Assembly: GCA_002529455.1 (NCBI GenBank)
Contig: NYMS01000058.1
Span: forward strand, 1 to 64,000
Reading direction: 5' to 3'
Origin: Glycomyces fuscus
GTDB lineage: Bacteria > Actinomycetota > Actinomycetes > Streptosporangiales > Streptosporangiaceae
Length of the DNA stretch: 64,000 bases
Under the pieces are notes generated by a model. The model had not been told where the DNA came from. It saw nothing but the letters and a program-made list of their open reading frames with translations, and ran no database searches. Positions 56,431-64,000 of the stretch are shown one piece after another. Position 1 is the first letter of the stretch; the number at the start of each line of letters is the position of its first letter. The translations under genes and the position numbers were made by a program.

Positions 56431-57210
56431 CTAGTTTGCCACACCTCGGGTGGCGTCTCGAACGGCCTCCTCCGCCAGGACCTCCCGGTCGCGCCGGTCC
56501 AGCGCCTCCTCCGGCAGGGCCTCCACCAGGTCGGGGCGGTTGCGCGCGGTCTTGCGCAGCGCCTGGTCGCGGCGCCAGCGGTCCACGGCGCCGTGGTTGC
56601 CCGACAGCAGCACCGGCGGCACCTCCCGGCCCCGCCAGGAGGCGGGCTTGGTGTAGACCGCACCCTCCACGAGGTTCTCCATTCCGCCGGAGGCGAAGGA
56701 GTCCTGCACCGCCGACTCGGTGTTGCCGAGGACTCCCGGCAGCAGCCGGGTGATCGCCTCGACCATCACCAGCGTCGCGGACTCGCCGCCGTTGAGCACG
56801 TAGTCGCCGATGCTCACCTCCTCGACGGGCATCCGCTCCGCGGCGTCCGCCGCGACCCGCGAGTCGATGCCCTCGTAGCGGCCGCAGCCGAAGACCAGCC
56901 GCTCCTCCTTGGCCAGGCGCTCGGCGTCGGCCTGCCGGAAGGGCCGGCCGCTGGGGGTGGGCAGGATCAGCCGCGCGGGCCCCTCCCCCACGACCTCGTC
57001 CAGCGCCTCGCCCCACGGCTCGGGCTTCATCACCATGCCGGGTCCGCCGCCGTAGGGGGTGTCGTCCACGGTGTTGTGGCGGTCGTGGGTCCAGAAGCGC
57101 AGGTCGTGCACGCGCACGTCGAGCAGCCCGGACGCGCGCGCCCTGCCGATCAGGGACAGGTCCAGGGGGCCGAAGTAGTCGGGGAAGATGCTGATGATGT
57201 CGATGCGCAC
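56431..57210 (-). CDS. trmD: tRNA (guanine37-N1)-methyltransferase
   Basis: 259 residues, GTG start at 57210. N-terminal IDIISIFPDYFGPL, DTPYGGGPGMVMKPEP, the SAM-binding trefoil-knot elements FGCGRYEGIDSR and EVSIGDYVLNGGE, and SGNHGAVDRWRRDQAL define TrmD. It methylates G37 of tRNAs to prevent frameshifting. It lies 10 nt downstream of rimM. Confidence 0.96.
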   Translation of the reverse strand: MRIDIISIFPDYFGPLDLSLIGRARASGLLDVRVHDLRFWTHDRHNTVDDTPYGGGPGMVMKPEPWGEALDEVVGEGPARLILPTPSGRPFRQADAERLAKEERLVFGCGRYEGIDSRVAADAAERMPVEEVSIGDYVLNGGESATLVMVEAITRLLPGVLGNTESAVQDSFASGGMENLVEGAVYTKPASWRGREVPPVLLSGNHGAVDRWRRDQALRKTARNRPDLVEALPEEALDRRDREVLAEEAVRDATRGVAN

Positions 57211-57220
57211 GGCGCGCCCT

Positions 57221-57733
57221 TCAGTCGGCGAGGTCGAGCAGGCCGGGCGGGGGGTCCAGGACGATCCGGCCCCCGGCCACGTCGACCTCGGGGACCAGGG
57301 CGGCCACGAAGGGCACGTACACCTCTCCGCCGTCCGGGGTGGTCACGACCAGGAGGTCCTGCGCGTGGTGGAGCACGTCCGCCACCGTGCCGACCGGCTC
57401 CGCGCCGGTGGTCACCGCGGACAGGCCGATGAGCTCGTGGTCGTGGAACTCGTCCGGGTCGTCCAGCGGCGGGATGTCCTCGGAGTCCACGAGCAGGGCG
57501 GTGCCGCGCAGCGCCTCCGCGGCGTCGCGGTCGGACACGCCCTTGAAGCGCACGAGCAGGCGGCCGCTGTGGCGGCGCGTGGAGACGACGGTGAGCGGAC
57601 CGGCTTCGGCCGGGTCGGTGGCCAGCACGGAGCCGTCGGCGAACCGGGCCGCGGGGTCGTCCGTGCGCACGTCGACGGCGACGTCGCCGCGGACGCCGTG
57701 CGCGCGGCCGATCCGGCCGACAACGAGTCGCAT
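57221..57733 (-). CDS. rimM: Ribosome maturation factor RimM
   Basis: 170 residues: N-terminal RimM barrel starting LVVGRIGRAHGVRGDVAVDV and a C-terminal PRC-barrel domain (VTTPDGGEVYVPFVAALVPEV, in parts). It helps assemble the 30S head with S19. It lies between khpA and trmD, but a strong hairpin after khpA suggests its own promoter in 57734-57844. Confidence 0.94.
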   Translation of the reverse strand: MRLVVGRIGRAHGVRGDVAVDVRTDDPAARFADGSVLATDPAEAGPLTVVSTRRHSGRLLVRFKGVSDRDAAEALRGTALLVDSEDIPPLDDPDEFHDHELIGLSAVTTGAEPVGTVADVLHHAQDLLVVTTPDGGEVYVPFVAALVPEVDVAGGRIVLDPPPGLLDLAD

Positions 57734-57844
57734 GGGAGTTCTCCGTCCTTCCGCCCCGCCGCGACGGCGGCGGGAGTGAGAAAACCGTGCCCGGGTCCGG
57801 GGCGTGCGCGGTGGGCGCGGGCCCCGGGGTCCCGGACACGGCTG

Positions 57845-57876
57845 CGGGGCGCCGACCGTTCGCGGTCGGCGCCCCG
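57845..57876 (-). terminator. Terminator hairpin after khpA
   Basis: Perfect 14-bp arms CGGGGCGCCGACCG / CGGTCGGCGCCCCG with a TTCG tetraloop, 9 nt after the khpA stop. Confidence 0.8.
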
Positions 57877-57885
57877 AGAGGCGCG

Positions 57886-58128
57886 TCAGCGCACTTCGTG
57901 CAGGTCCAGCAGGTCCACGCGGACGTACCGGCCCCCGGCCAGGGCGCCGATGACGGTCCGCAGGGACTTGGCGGTGCGACCGTTGCGGCCGATCACCTTG
58001 CCGAGGTCGTCGGGGTGGACCCGGACCTCCAGGACTTTGCCCTTGCGGAGCCGCTTGGCTCTCACCTGGACGTCGTCGGAGTTCGCAACGATCCCCTTCA
58101 CGAGGTGCTCAAGCGCCTCTTCCAGCAC
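57886..58128 (-). CDS. khpA: KH-domain RNA-binding protein KhpA
   Basis: 80 residues forming a single type II KH domain: LEEALEHLVKGIVAN, then the GxxG loop in GKVIGRNGRTAKSLR, then GGRYVRVDLLDL. KhpA (YlqC) binds RNA, often with KhpB. It starts with GTG one base after the rpsP stop, the universal rpsP-khpA arrangement. Confidence 0.95.
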   Translation of the reverse strand: MLEEALEHLVKGIVANSDDVQVRAKRLRKGKVLEVRVHPDDLGKVIGRNGRTAKSLRTVIGALAGGRYVRVDLLDLHEVR

Positions 58129-58129
58129 G

Positions 58130-58594
58130 TCAGGCCTCGCCCTCGGACTTCTCAGCCTCGGCGGTCTCGGCGGGCTTGTCCGCCTTGTCCGCCTTCTTCT
58201 CGGACTTCTCGGACTTCTTGGCCTTGCCCTTGCCCTCGGAGCCGGGGAGCACGAGCTCCTTCAGCGCGGCCTGGAAGGCCGCTTCCTTGGCCTCGGGGTC
58301 CTTGGCCTCGGCGACCTGGAGCGGAGCCGGGGCGGGCAGGCCCTTGAACTTCTGCCAGTCACCGGTCTTGCGCAGGAGGACCTTGACCGCGTCGGAGGGC
58401 TGGGCGCCCACGGACAGCCAGTACTGGGCCCGCTCGGAGTCGACCTCGATGAGGCTCGGGTGCTCCTTGGGGTGGTACTTGCCGATCTCCTCGATCGCCT
58501 TGCCGTCGCGCTTGGTGCGGGCGTCGGCGACGATGATGCGGTACTGGGGCGTACGGATCTTGCCCATACGCTTGAGCTTCAGTTTGACAGCCAC
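58130..58594 (-). CDS. rpsP: 30S ribosomal protein S16
   Basis: 154 residues: the S16 core (VKLKLKRMGKIRTPQYRIIV, ADARTKRDGKAIEEIGKYHP) occupies about 85 residues, followed by a ~65-residue Ala/Lys/Glu tail (e.g. KKSEKSEKKADKADKP) that is longer than in most bacteria but common in actinomycetes. Start ATG at 58594. A ~400-nt spacer upstream carries the ffh terminators and the rpsP promoter. Confidence 0.95.
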   Translation of the reverse strand: MAVKLKLKRMGKIRTPQYRIIVADARTKRDGKAIEEIGKYHPKEHPSLIEVDSERAQYWLSVGAQPSDAVKVLLRKTGDWQKFKGLPAPAPLQVAEAKDPEAKEAAFQAALKELVLPGSEGKGKAKKSEKSEKKADKADKPAETAEAEKSEGEA

Positions 58595-58887
58595 TGGAGT
58601 GGTCTTCTCCCGATTAACGGTGTGAGGCGCCCGACGGCGAAACCACGTGGGGTTGCGGTACCCGACGGGACAGACGTGGGTGGCGGGCTAGTTAGAGGGC
58701 TGGCCCGGCACCGTTAGTCGACTACTCATTGTGCCAGACGCGGACGTGTTCCCCGGACACGACACCGGAACGCGTCCGCACGGATGGGGGGCGGACGGGG
58801 AGGCGGCCCGTCCCCGGAACGTGGACGGGCCGCCGTGCCCGGTCTCCCGGGCGGTGCCAGCGGCCCGCCCCGAATGGAGGCGGGCGC

Positions 58888-58914
58888 CGCGGGCGGGCCG
58901 TCGGCCCGCCCGCG
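58888..58914 (-). terminator. Second terminator hairpin after ffh
   Basis: 12-bp arms CGCGGGCGGGCC / GGCCCGCCCGCG with a GTC loop. Confidence 0.65.
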
Positions 58915-58960
58915 TCCGCGGTGCGGGGCGGCTGGCTGCGCCATAGGCATGGTAGCGCTC

Positions 58961-58980
58961 CGCCCGTCGGCCGACGGGCG
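58961..58980 (-). terminator. First terminator-like palindrome after ffh
   Basis: Perfect 20-bp palindrome CGCCCGTCGGCCGACGGGCG, 22 nt after the ffh stop; as RNA it would form a stem with a short loop at the centre. Confidence 0.6.
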
Positions 58981-59002
58981 TGAGGGCCGGTACCGGCCGC
59001 GC

Positions 59003-60601
59003 CTACTTCTTGGGCAGCTTGAAGTTCGACAGGTCGGGCATGTTGGGACCGCCGAAGCCGGGCGGGAGCGTGGGCTGGCCGCCTCCGCCCAGGCCCGGGG
59101 GCAGCTGCGGCACCTGCTGCTCGCCGCCCTCCTCCTGGCGGCGCTGGCGCTCGGCCGCGCGCTCGGCCTCCTGCTGGCGGGCCTTCATCGGGTTGCCGCT
59201 GCGCTGCTTGCCCTTCTTGGCCTTCTTGGCCTGGGCCTTGGCCTTCTTGCGGTTGGCACCGCCACCCATGCCGGGCATGCCGGGCATCCCCGGCATGCCG
59301 CCGTTCTTCATCTTGCGCATCATCTTCTGCGCCTCGAAGAAGCGGGTGACCAGGCCGTTGACATCGCTGACCTGCGTACCCGAACCGTTGGCGATCCGCA
59401 GGCGGCGCGACCCGTTGATCATCTTCGGGTTGGCGCGCTCGGCCGGGGTCATCGACTGGATGACGGCCTGGATGCGGTCCAGGTCCTTGTCGTCGATGCT
59501 GTCGATCTGCTCGCGCATCTGGCCCATGCCGGGCATCATGCCGAGCAGGTTGCCGATCGGGCCGAGCTTGCGGACCATCTGCATCTGCTGCAGGAAGTCG
59601 TCGAGCGTGAAGTCCTCGTCCGACGCCATGGTCGAGGCCATCTTCTCGACCTCGGCCTCGTCGAACGTGCGCTGCGCCTGTTCGATGAGCGTGAGCACGT
59701 CACCCATGTCCAGGATGCGCGAGGCCATCCGGTCCGGGTGGAAGAGGTCGAAGTCCTCCAGCTTCTCGCCGGTGGACGCGAACATGATGGGACGGCCGGT
59801 GATGTGGCGGATGGACAGGGCCGCGCCGCCGCGCGCGTCGCCGTCGAGCTTGGTGAGCGCGACCGCGTCGTAGCCGACCCCGTCGAGGAAGGCCTGCGCG
59901 GTGTTGACCGCGTCCTGGCCGATCATCGCGTCGACGACGAAGAGGATCTCGTCCGGGCTGACCGCGTCGCGGATGTCCGCGGCCTGCTGCATCATCTCGC
60001 TGTCCACGCCGAGGCGGCCCGCGGTGTCGATGACCACCACGTTGTGGTTGTTGCGGCGGGCGTACTCGACGGACTCGCGGGCGACCTGGACGGGGTCGCC
60101 GACGCCGTTGCCGGGCTCGGGCGCGAACACGGGGGTCCCGGCGCGCTCACCGACCACCTGGAGCTGCGTGACGGCGTTGGGGCGCTGGAGGTCGGCGGCG
60201 ACCAGCAGCGGCGTGTTGCGGTCGGCCGCCAGCCACCGGGCGAGCTTGCCCGCCAGGGTGGTCTTACCGGCGCCCTGGAGGCCCGCGAGCATGATCACGG
60301 TCGGCGGGTTCTTGGCGAAGCGGATCTGCCGGGTCTCGCCGCCGAGGATCCCGACCAGTTCCTCGTTGACGATCTTGATGACCTGCTGTGCCGGGTTGAG
60401 GGCCTTGGAGACCTCCTCGCCGCGGGCGCGCTCCTTGATCCGCGCGATGAACTCGCGGACCACCGGCAGTGCGACGTCCGCCTCCAGCAGCGCGAGGCGG
60501 ATCTCCCGCGCGGTCGCGTTGATGTCCTCCTCGGACAGCCGCCCTTTACCGCGCAGCGAGGAGAAGACCGATGTCAGCCGGTCGGAAAGCGTCTCGAACA
60601 C
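59003..60601 (-). CDS. ffh: Signal recognition particle protein Ffh (SRP54)
   Basis: 532 residues, GTG start. N domain (LSDRLTSVFSSLRGKGRLSE), G domain with P-loop LAGLQGAGKTTLAGKLA, VIDTAGRLGVDSEMM, LTKLDGDARGG, and the Met-rich M domain with SRP-RNA-binding GSRRLRIANGSGTQVSDVN (in part) and MRKMKNGGMPGMPGMPGMGG. A Lys/Ala/Gly/Pro-rich tail follows. It targets nascent membrane proteins to FtsY. It ends in two stacked terminator hairpins. Confidence 0.96.
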   Translation of the reverse strand: MFETLSDRLTSVFSSLRGKGRLSEEDINATAREIRLALLEADVALPVVREFIARIKERARGEEVSKALNPAQQVIKIVNEELVGILGGETRQIRFAKNPPTVIMLAGLQGAGKTTLAGKLARWLAADRNTPLLVAADLQRPNAVTQLQVVGERAGTPVFAPEPGNGVGDPVQVARESVEYARRNNHNVVVIDTAGRLGVDSEMMQQAADIRDAVSPDEILFVVDAMIGQDAVNTAQAFLDGVGYDAVALTKLDGDARGGAALSIRHITGRPIMFASTGEKLEDFDLFHPDRMASRILDMGDVLTLIEQAQRTFDEAEVEKMASTMASDEDFTLDDFLQQMQMVRKLGPIGNLLGMMPGMGQMREQIDSIDDKDLDRIQAVIQSMTPAERANPKMINGSRRLRIANGSGTQVSDVNGLVTRFFEAQKMMRKMKNGGMPGMPGMPGMGGGANRKKAKAQAKKAKKGKQRSGNPMKARQQEAERAAERQRRQEEGGEQQVPQLPPGLGGGGQPTLPPGFGGPNMPDLSNFKLPKK

Positions 60602-60699
60602 GAGTGTGGCCAGTCCTTCGTCTCGGAGTTGATTTCCCAGCCTACCCGCCCGGGATCACCCTGCAGTATCGCTCGGCGGACGGAGCCCGGACACGGCGG

Positions 60700-60724
60700 A
60701 GGGCGGGGACGCCGTCCCCGCCCT
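60700..60724 (-). terminator. Terminator hairpin after the lipoprotein gene
   Basis: 11-bp arms AGGGCGGGGAC / GTCCCCGCCCT with a GCC loop, 20 nt after the stop. Confidence 0.7.
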
Positions 60725-60743
60725 GGCCGGAGCACCGGCCCCT

Positions 60744-61961
60744 CTAGTCGCCGCCCTCGTCCTCGCCCGTCTCGGACGCCTCCTCGGAGGGGGTGGCGCC
60801 GCCCGACAGGGTGGCCTCGCGCTGCTCCGCGAGGGCCGCCAGCATGTCCTCCTGCTGGCCGCCGGTCAGGCCGCGCGTGGACAGCTGGGCCTCGCCGTCG
60901 ATGGGGTAGGTCTGCTGGACGGCGCTGACGATGTTGTAGTCGGCGCTGCACGACAGCTCCAGCGTGCCGCCCGCCTCCAGGGTCCCGCTGTCGTCGCACT
61001 TCTGCTCGCCGATGTCGGCGTTGCTGAACGTGACGTCCATGCGCACGGCCACCTCGCCGCTGCCGTCGCCGCCCGCGTCGCGCACGGTCCCGGTCCAGGT
61101 GCAGTTGGGGCCGTCCTCGCACGCCATGGAGGGGCTTCCGTCCCAGCCGACCTCGATGCGGGCGTCCCGGGCGGAGCCCAGCTCCTCCTCGGCGGCGGCG
61201 GTGACGCCGTCGTAGAGCTCCTCGACGGCGGCGGTCTCGGCCTCGGCCAGGTCCAGGCGGACCTGCGGGCCGGTCTCGGCCTCCTCGGGGACGAGCTCCT
61301 CGATGGCGATGCGCTGGATCTGGCCGGTCTCGGCGTTGATCCACACCTGGTTGCGCTCGCCCGCCAGGTCGATCCGGTGGGTGAGCGTGCCGTCCAGGTT
61401 CTCCTCGACGGCCTCCTCCGACTCCAGCTCGATGCCGCCCAGGATGGCGGAGAGCTCCGGCGGGGCCAGGGTGGCGCTCGGGTTGAACCCGGCCTGGGCC
61501 GAGGAGGCGCGCACCCAGTTCCCGTCGAAGTCGTCGAAGTCGGGGCTGAAGACGCCCTGGTCGAGCCAGAAGTCCTCCGCGGCGCGCAGGAACAGCTTGC
61601 CGTCCGCGCTGATCAGCTCGGCCTCGATGCCGTTGGCGCGGACGGTGCCGCTGGCCGTACCGCTGTCGGCGACGGTCAGCGAGGCGTCGCGCACGTCGGC
61701 GGAGCCGACGCTCTCGGCCACCTGGCCGGTGGCGGTGAGCGCCGGGTAGGCGGCCAGGTCGGCCAGCGCCTCCTCCATCAGCGGTGCCGCCGCGACCGGC
61801 TCGGCGGCCTCCGGGCTGGGCTCCTCCTCGCCGCCGCCCCCGGGGCGCAGGTGGCTGAGGTCGATGGAGCAGCCGGACAAGCCGAGTGCGAGGACCGCGC
61901 CCGCGGCGGCGAGCGCGGCGCGCCCGCCTCTGCGACCCGTGATGTGACTAACCGGCGCCAT
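60744..61961 (-). CDS. Lipoprotein, LppX/LprAFG-like
   Basis: 405 residues from ATG 61961 behind an ideal AGGAGG. A basic N-terminus, a hydrophobic run and lipobox LGLSGC give a lipid anchor. The mature part has a Glu/Pro spacer, then a LolA/LprG-like beta-rich domain (ALTATGQVAESVG, GKLFLRAAEDFWLDQGV, QVWINAETGQIQRIAIEEL in parts) and a second beta domain with two Cys pairs (CEDGPNC and KCDDSG…SCSAD). The LprG relationship is a judgement from pattern and needs a profile search; these proteins bind lipids or glycolipids at the envelope. It sits between amtB and ffh where glnK-glnD are found in related genomes. Confidence 0.7.
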   Translation of the reverse strand: MAPVSHITGRRGGRAALAAAGAVLALGLSGCSIDLSHLRPGGGGEEEPSPEAAEPVAAAPLMEEALADLAAYPALTATGQVAESVGSADVRDASLTVADSGTASGTVRANGIEAELISADGKLFLRAAEDFWLDQGVFSPDFDDFDGNWVRASSAQAGFNPSATLAPPELSAILGGIELESEEAVEENLDGTLTHRIDLAGERNQVWINAETGQIQRIAIEELVPEEAETGPQVRLDLAEAETAAVEELYDGVTAAAEEELGSARDARIEVGWDGSPSMACEDGPNCTWTGTVRDAGGDGSGEVAVRMDVTFSNADIGEQKCDDSGTLEAGGTLELSCSADYNIVSAVQQTYPIDGEAQLSTRGLTGGQQEDMLAALAEQREATLSGGATPSEEASETGEDEGGD

Positions 61962-62361
61962 CTTGCCTCCTGACCCCGACATGTGGGGCACTGTACGAAT
62001 CAGCGTGGTTTCCGGGTGGACGGCGGGGTGGACGCGCCGGTCCCCGACCCGTTCCTGGCGTGAGATGCGCGTGCGCGGCTCCCGGTTGTGCCGCGTGCCC
62101 CTTTTCGGAGGGAGTCGGAAACGGGGCCGTCCGCGTGGCGGAGCCGCCGGTCGGGCGCCGCGCGCCCGAGGTCTACCGCCGTACCGCTCAGAGGGTACCG
62201 AACGGATACACAGGCCATAGCCAATACGGTGCCATGAATACCCGCATATGCCATGAAAAGTGGCTGAGCACACGGACGGGGCCGACGGAGATCTCTCTCC
62301 GCCAGCCCCTGGACACCTCGCCGCGTCAGTGGCACAAGGCCCGCGGCCTCGACGCTGAGGT
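61962..62361. other. Intergenic region upstream of the lipoprotein gene
   Basis: 400 nt without a gene, with an AT-richer centre at 62200-62265. The 9-mer TGCCATGAA occurs twice, at 62230-62238 and 62249-62257 (19-nt period, about two helical turns), and a related GGCCATAG lies just before. This may be the promoter/operator of the lipoprotein gene. Confidence 0.4.
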
Positions 62362-63702
62362 CTAGGCCTTGACCGTCGGCGAGGCCGTCTCCCCACCCGG
62401 AGGCGTCGGCGGGGAGACCGCTTCGGTGCCGTCCTCCAGCTCGTCGAGTTCGTCGAAGGCGTAGGCGGACTCGGCGTGCAGCTCGTGGTCCAGCCCGTTG
62501 GTCTCGACCTCCTCGGGGATGCGGAACCCGATGACGAGGTGGATGACCTTGGCGATGACCCAGGTGACGGCGAAGGAGTAGAGCATGACGCCGATGACGG
62601 CGATGGCCTGGACGGCCAGCAGGCCGATGCCGCCGCCGTAGAGCAGGCCGTCGGAGCCGCCCGTGACGCCCGCGGCGACGAGGCCGAGGATCAGGGAGCC
62701 GACGATGCCGCCGACCATGTGGATGCCCACCACGTCGAGCGCGTCGTCGTACTTGAACTTGAACTTCCAGCTGATGGCGTAGGCGCAGACCGCGCCGGAG
62801 AGCAGGCCGACGGCGATCGCGCCGAGCGGCGTGACGTTGGCGGCGGCGGGGGTGATGGCGACCAGGCCGGCGACGGCGCCGGAGGCGAAGCCCAGGGCGC
62901 TGACCTTGCCGTAGCGGAAGCGCTCGACGAGCATCCAGGCGCCGGTGGCGGCGGCGGTGGCGACCTGGGTGTTGACCAGGGCCAGGGCGGCGGTGCCGTC
63001 GGCGGCGTAGGCCGAGCCCGCGTTGAAGCCGAACCAGCCGAACCACAGCAGCGCGGTGCCCAGCAGGACGAACGGCAGGTTGTGGGGGCGCATCGACTCG
63101 GAGCCGAAGCCCTTGCGGCGGCCCAGGACGAAGGTCAGGGCCAGCGCGGCGGCGCCGGCGTTGATGTGGACCGCGGTGCCGCCCGCGAAGTCGATGACCG
63201 CGTAGCCGCCGATCTCCAGCTGCTCGATCCAGCCCTCGCCCCAGACCCAGTGGGCGACGGGGAAGTAGACCAGGAGCGCCCAGACCGGGACGAACAGCAG
63301 CCATGCGCCGAACTTGGCGCGGTCGGCGATGGCACCGCTGATGAGGGCCACGGTGATGACCGCGAACATCATCTGGAACCCGGCGTCGACCAGCAGCGGG
63401 TAGCCGCCGGTACCGTCCTCCGCGGCGGGCTCGACCTCACCGATCAGGTTGGTCAGGCCGACGTAGTCGAGGCCGCCGATGAAGGTGTCGAGCGCACCGG
63501 GCCCGTCGGAGTAGGTGAGCGAGTGGCCGATGACGACCCAGAGCACGCTCACGACGGCGATGCTCGCGAAGCTCATCAGCATCATGTTGAGGACGCTCTT
63601 GGCCCGCGACATGCCTCCGTAGAAGAAGGCCAGGCCCGGGGTCATGAGCATCACGAGGGCTGCGCTGATCAGCAGCCACGCCGTGTTGCCGGAGTCAGTC
63701 AT
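62362..63702 (-). CDS. amtB: Ammonium transporter
   Basis: 446 residues from ATG 63702 behind TGGAGG. Eleven membrane helices; family signatures include MTPGLAFFYGGMSRAKSVLN, DFAGGTAVHINAG with the first pore His, GWFGFNAGSAYA and VVGIHMVGGIVGSL with the second pore His. The cytoplasmic C-terminus is long and acidic. It takes up ammonium under nitrogen limitation. Unlike the usual amtB-glnK(-glnD) operon, no PII gene follows. No convincing GlnR box is visible in the 298 nt upstream. Confidence 0.95.
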   Translation of the reverse strand: MTDSGNTAWLLISAALVMLMTPGLAFFYGGMSRAKSVLNMMLMSFASIAVVSVLWVVIGHSLTYSDGPGALDTFIGGLDYVGLTNLIGEVEPAAEDGTGGYPLLVDAGFQMMFAVITVALISGAIADRAKFGAWLLFVPVWALLVYFPVAHWVWGEGWIEQLEIGGYAVIDFAGGTAVHINAGAAALALTFVLGRRKGFGSESMRPHNLPFVLLGTALLWFGWFGFNAGSAYAADGTAALALVNTQVATAAATGAWMLVERFRYGKVSALGFASGAVAGLVAITPAAANVTPLGAIAVGLLSGAVCAYAISWKFKFKYDDALDVVGIHMVGGIVGSLILGLVAAGVTGGSDGLLYGGGIGLLAVQAIAVIGVMLYSFAVTWVIAKVIHLVIGFRIPEEVETNGLDHELHAESAYAFDELDELEDGTEAVSPPTPPGGETASPTVKA

Positions 63703-64000
63703 TGCGTCGCCTCCATAGGACGGACGGGGGATTGTGTCTGTGAGGGCGGCGGTCAGCGAGCGCGTCGTCGGGCCCGGTGCAGAACACCACGCAGGCAACT
63801 GTCCGGCCGGGGTGTTTCTCGTCAGGGCCCGGTGTGTTGCGCGCGGGTAAAAGGACAGACGGCAGTGTTAAGGCGCCATGAACCGAGGCCCCGGTCCGCG
63901 CGAATGCACGTGCACCGACACGAAGCGACCCCCGTCACATCGACGGACCACCCCTTTTCGGTGACCCTGGGTGACGGTTCACGGCGTCGGAGCGGGCGCG
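63703..64000. other. Region upstream of amtB
   Basis: 298 nt to the window end. No gene seen; it should include the amtB promoter on the minus strand. AT-richer patches occur at 63845-63875 and 63950-63960. Confidence 0.4.

Larger units (their letters stand above)
58595..59002. other. Intergenic region between rpsP and ffh
   Basis: No gene. It holds the ffh terminators at 58961-58980 and 58888-58914 and several more GC inverted repeats around 58800-58860. The rpsP promoter should lie near the AT-richer stretch 58690-58735. Confidence 0.5.

Noticed and set aside
63841..63990. Possible GlnR boxes upstream of amtB (GTTAA-N6-ATGAA, GTCAC patches)
   Set aside because: Neither fits GTnAC-N6-GAAAC well enough to call.

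Overview
The window is a very GC-rich actinobacterial chromosome segment. Its third codon positions are strongly G/C biased, GTG and TTG starts are common, and many genes are translationally coupled. Gene content and order (the ffh-rpsP-rimM-trmD-rplS-lepB and rpsB-tsf-pyrH-frr-cdsA blocks, and a four-gene GlgE glucan cluster) fit a filamentous actinomycete. A Nocardiopsis-like member of the Streptosporangiales is my best guess, made from general features and not from any database match. I see no tRNA or rRNA gene, CRISPR array, insertion sequence or prophage.

Layout. 1-646: a structured intergenic region with a 151-bp tandem repeat. 647-4152: two tandem DUF2236 (MpaB/rubber-oxygenase-like) genes coupled to an MFS/GPH transporter. 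4389-14060: an envelope region with the decaprenylphosphoryl-arabinose genes ubiA-dprE1-dprE2, a DUF3068 protein, an acyltransferase, a GT-C-like membrane protein and two coupled methyltransferases. 14159-17035: an aldehyde dehydrogenase and a CNNM/CBS protein. 17313-19873: a three-gene operon (small helical protein, helical/alpha-beta-hydrolase protein, lipoprotein) that resembles a type VII secretion lipase effector with partner and immunity lipoprotein. 19889-25338: LigD-type polymerase, etfBA and a membrane Ser/Thr kinase with a repeated phospho-acceptor-like linker. 25701-29817: enoyl-CoA hydratase and a thiamine/HMP ECF transporter (ykoE-ykoD-ykoC) behind a clear TPP riboswitch. 29886-32597: a class A penicillin-binding protein with an extreme glycine tail.

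32598-33334 is an unusually AT-rich intergenic region with a perfect Crp-type palindrome. It precedes glgE-treS-mak-glgB (33335-41544), the complete route from trehalose through maltose-1-phosphate to branched alpha-glucan. An APC permease (41745-43172) follows, with two palindromes upstream.

From 43222 to 63702 nearly everything is on the minus strand and is core housekeeping: dapC-like aminotransferase, cdsA, frr, pyrH, tsf, rpsB, xerC, ridA, dprA, comM, yraN, DUF2469, lepB, rplS, trmD, rimM, khpA, rpsP, ffh, a lipoprotein and amtB. Strong GC hairpins separate the operons. Two partners often found here are missing: rnhB (between lepB and DUF2469) and glnK/glnD (after amtB).

The most interesting items are the T7SS-lipase-like operon, a DPA cassette whose DprE1 has Ala where benzothiazinone-sensitive enzymes have Cys, a dispersed hairpin repeat with compensatory base changes, and a 38-bp palindrome inside lepB.
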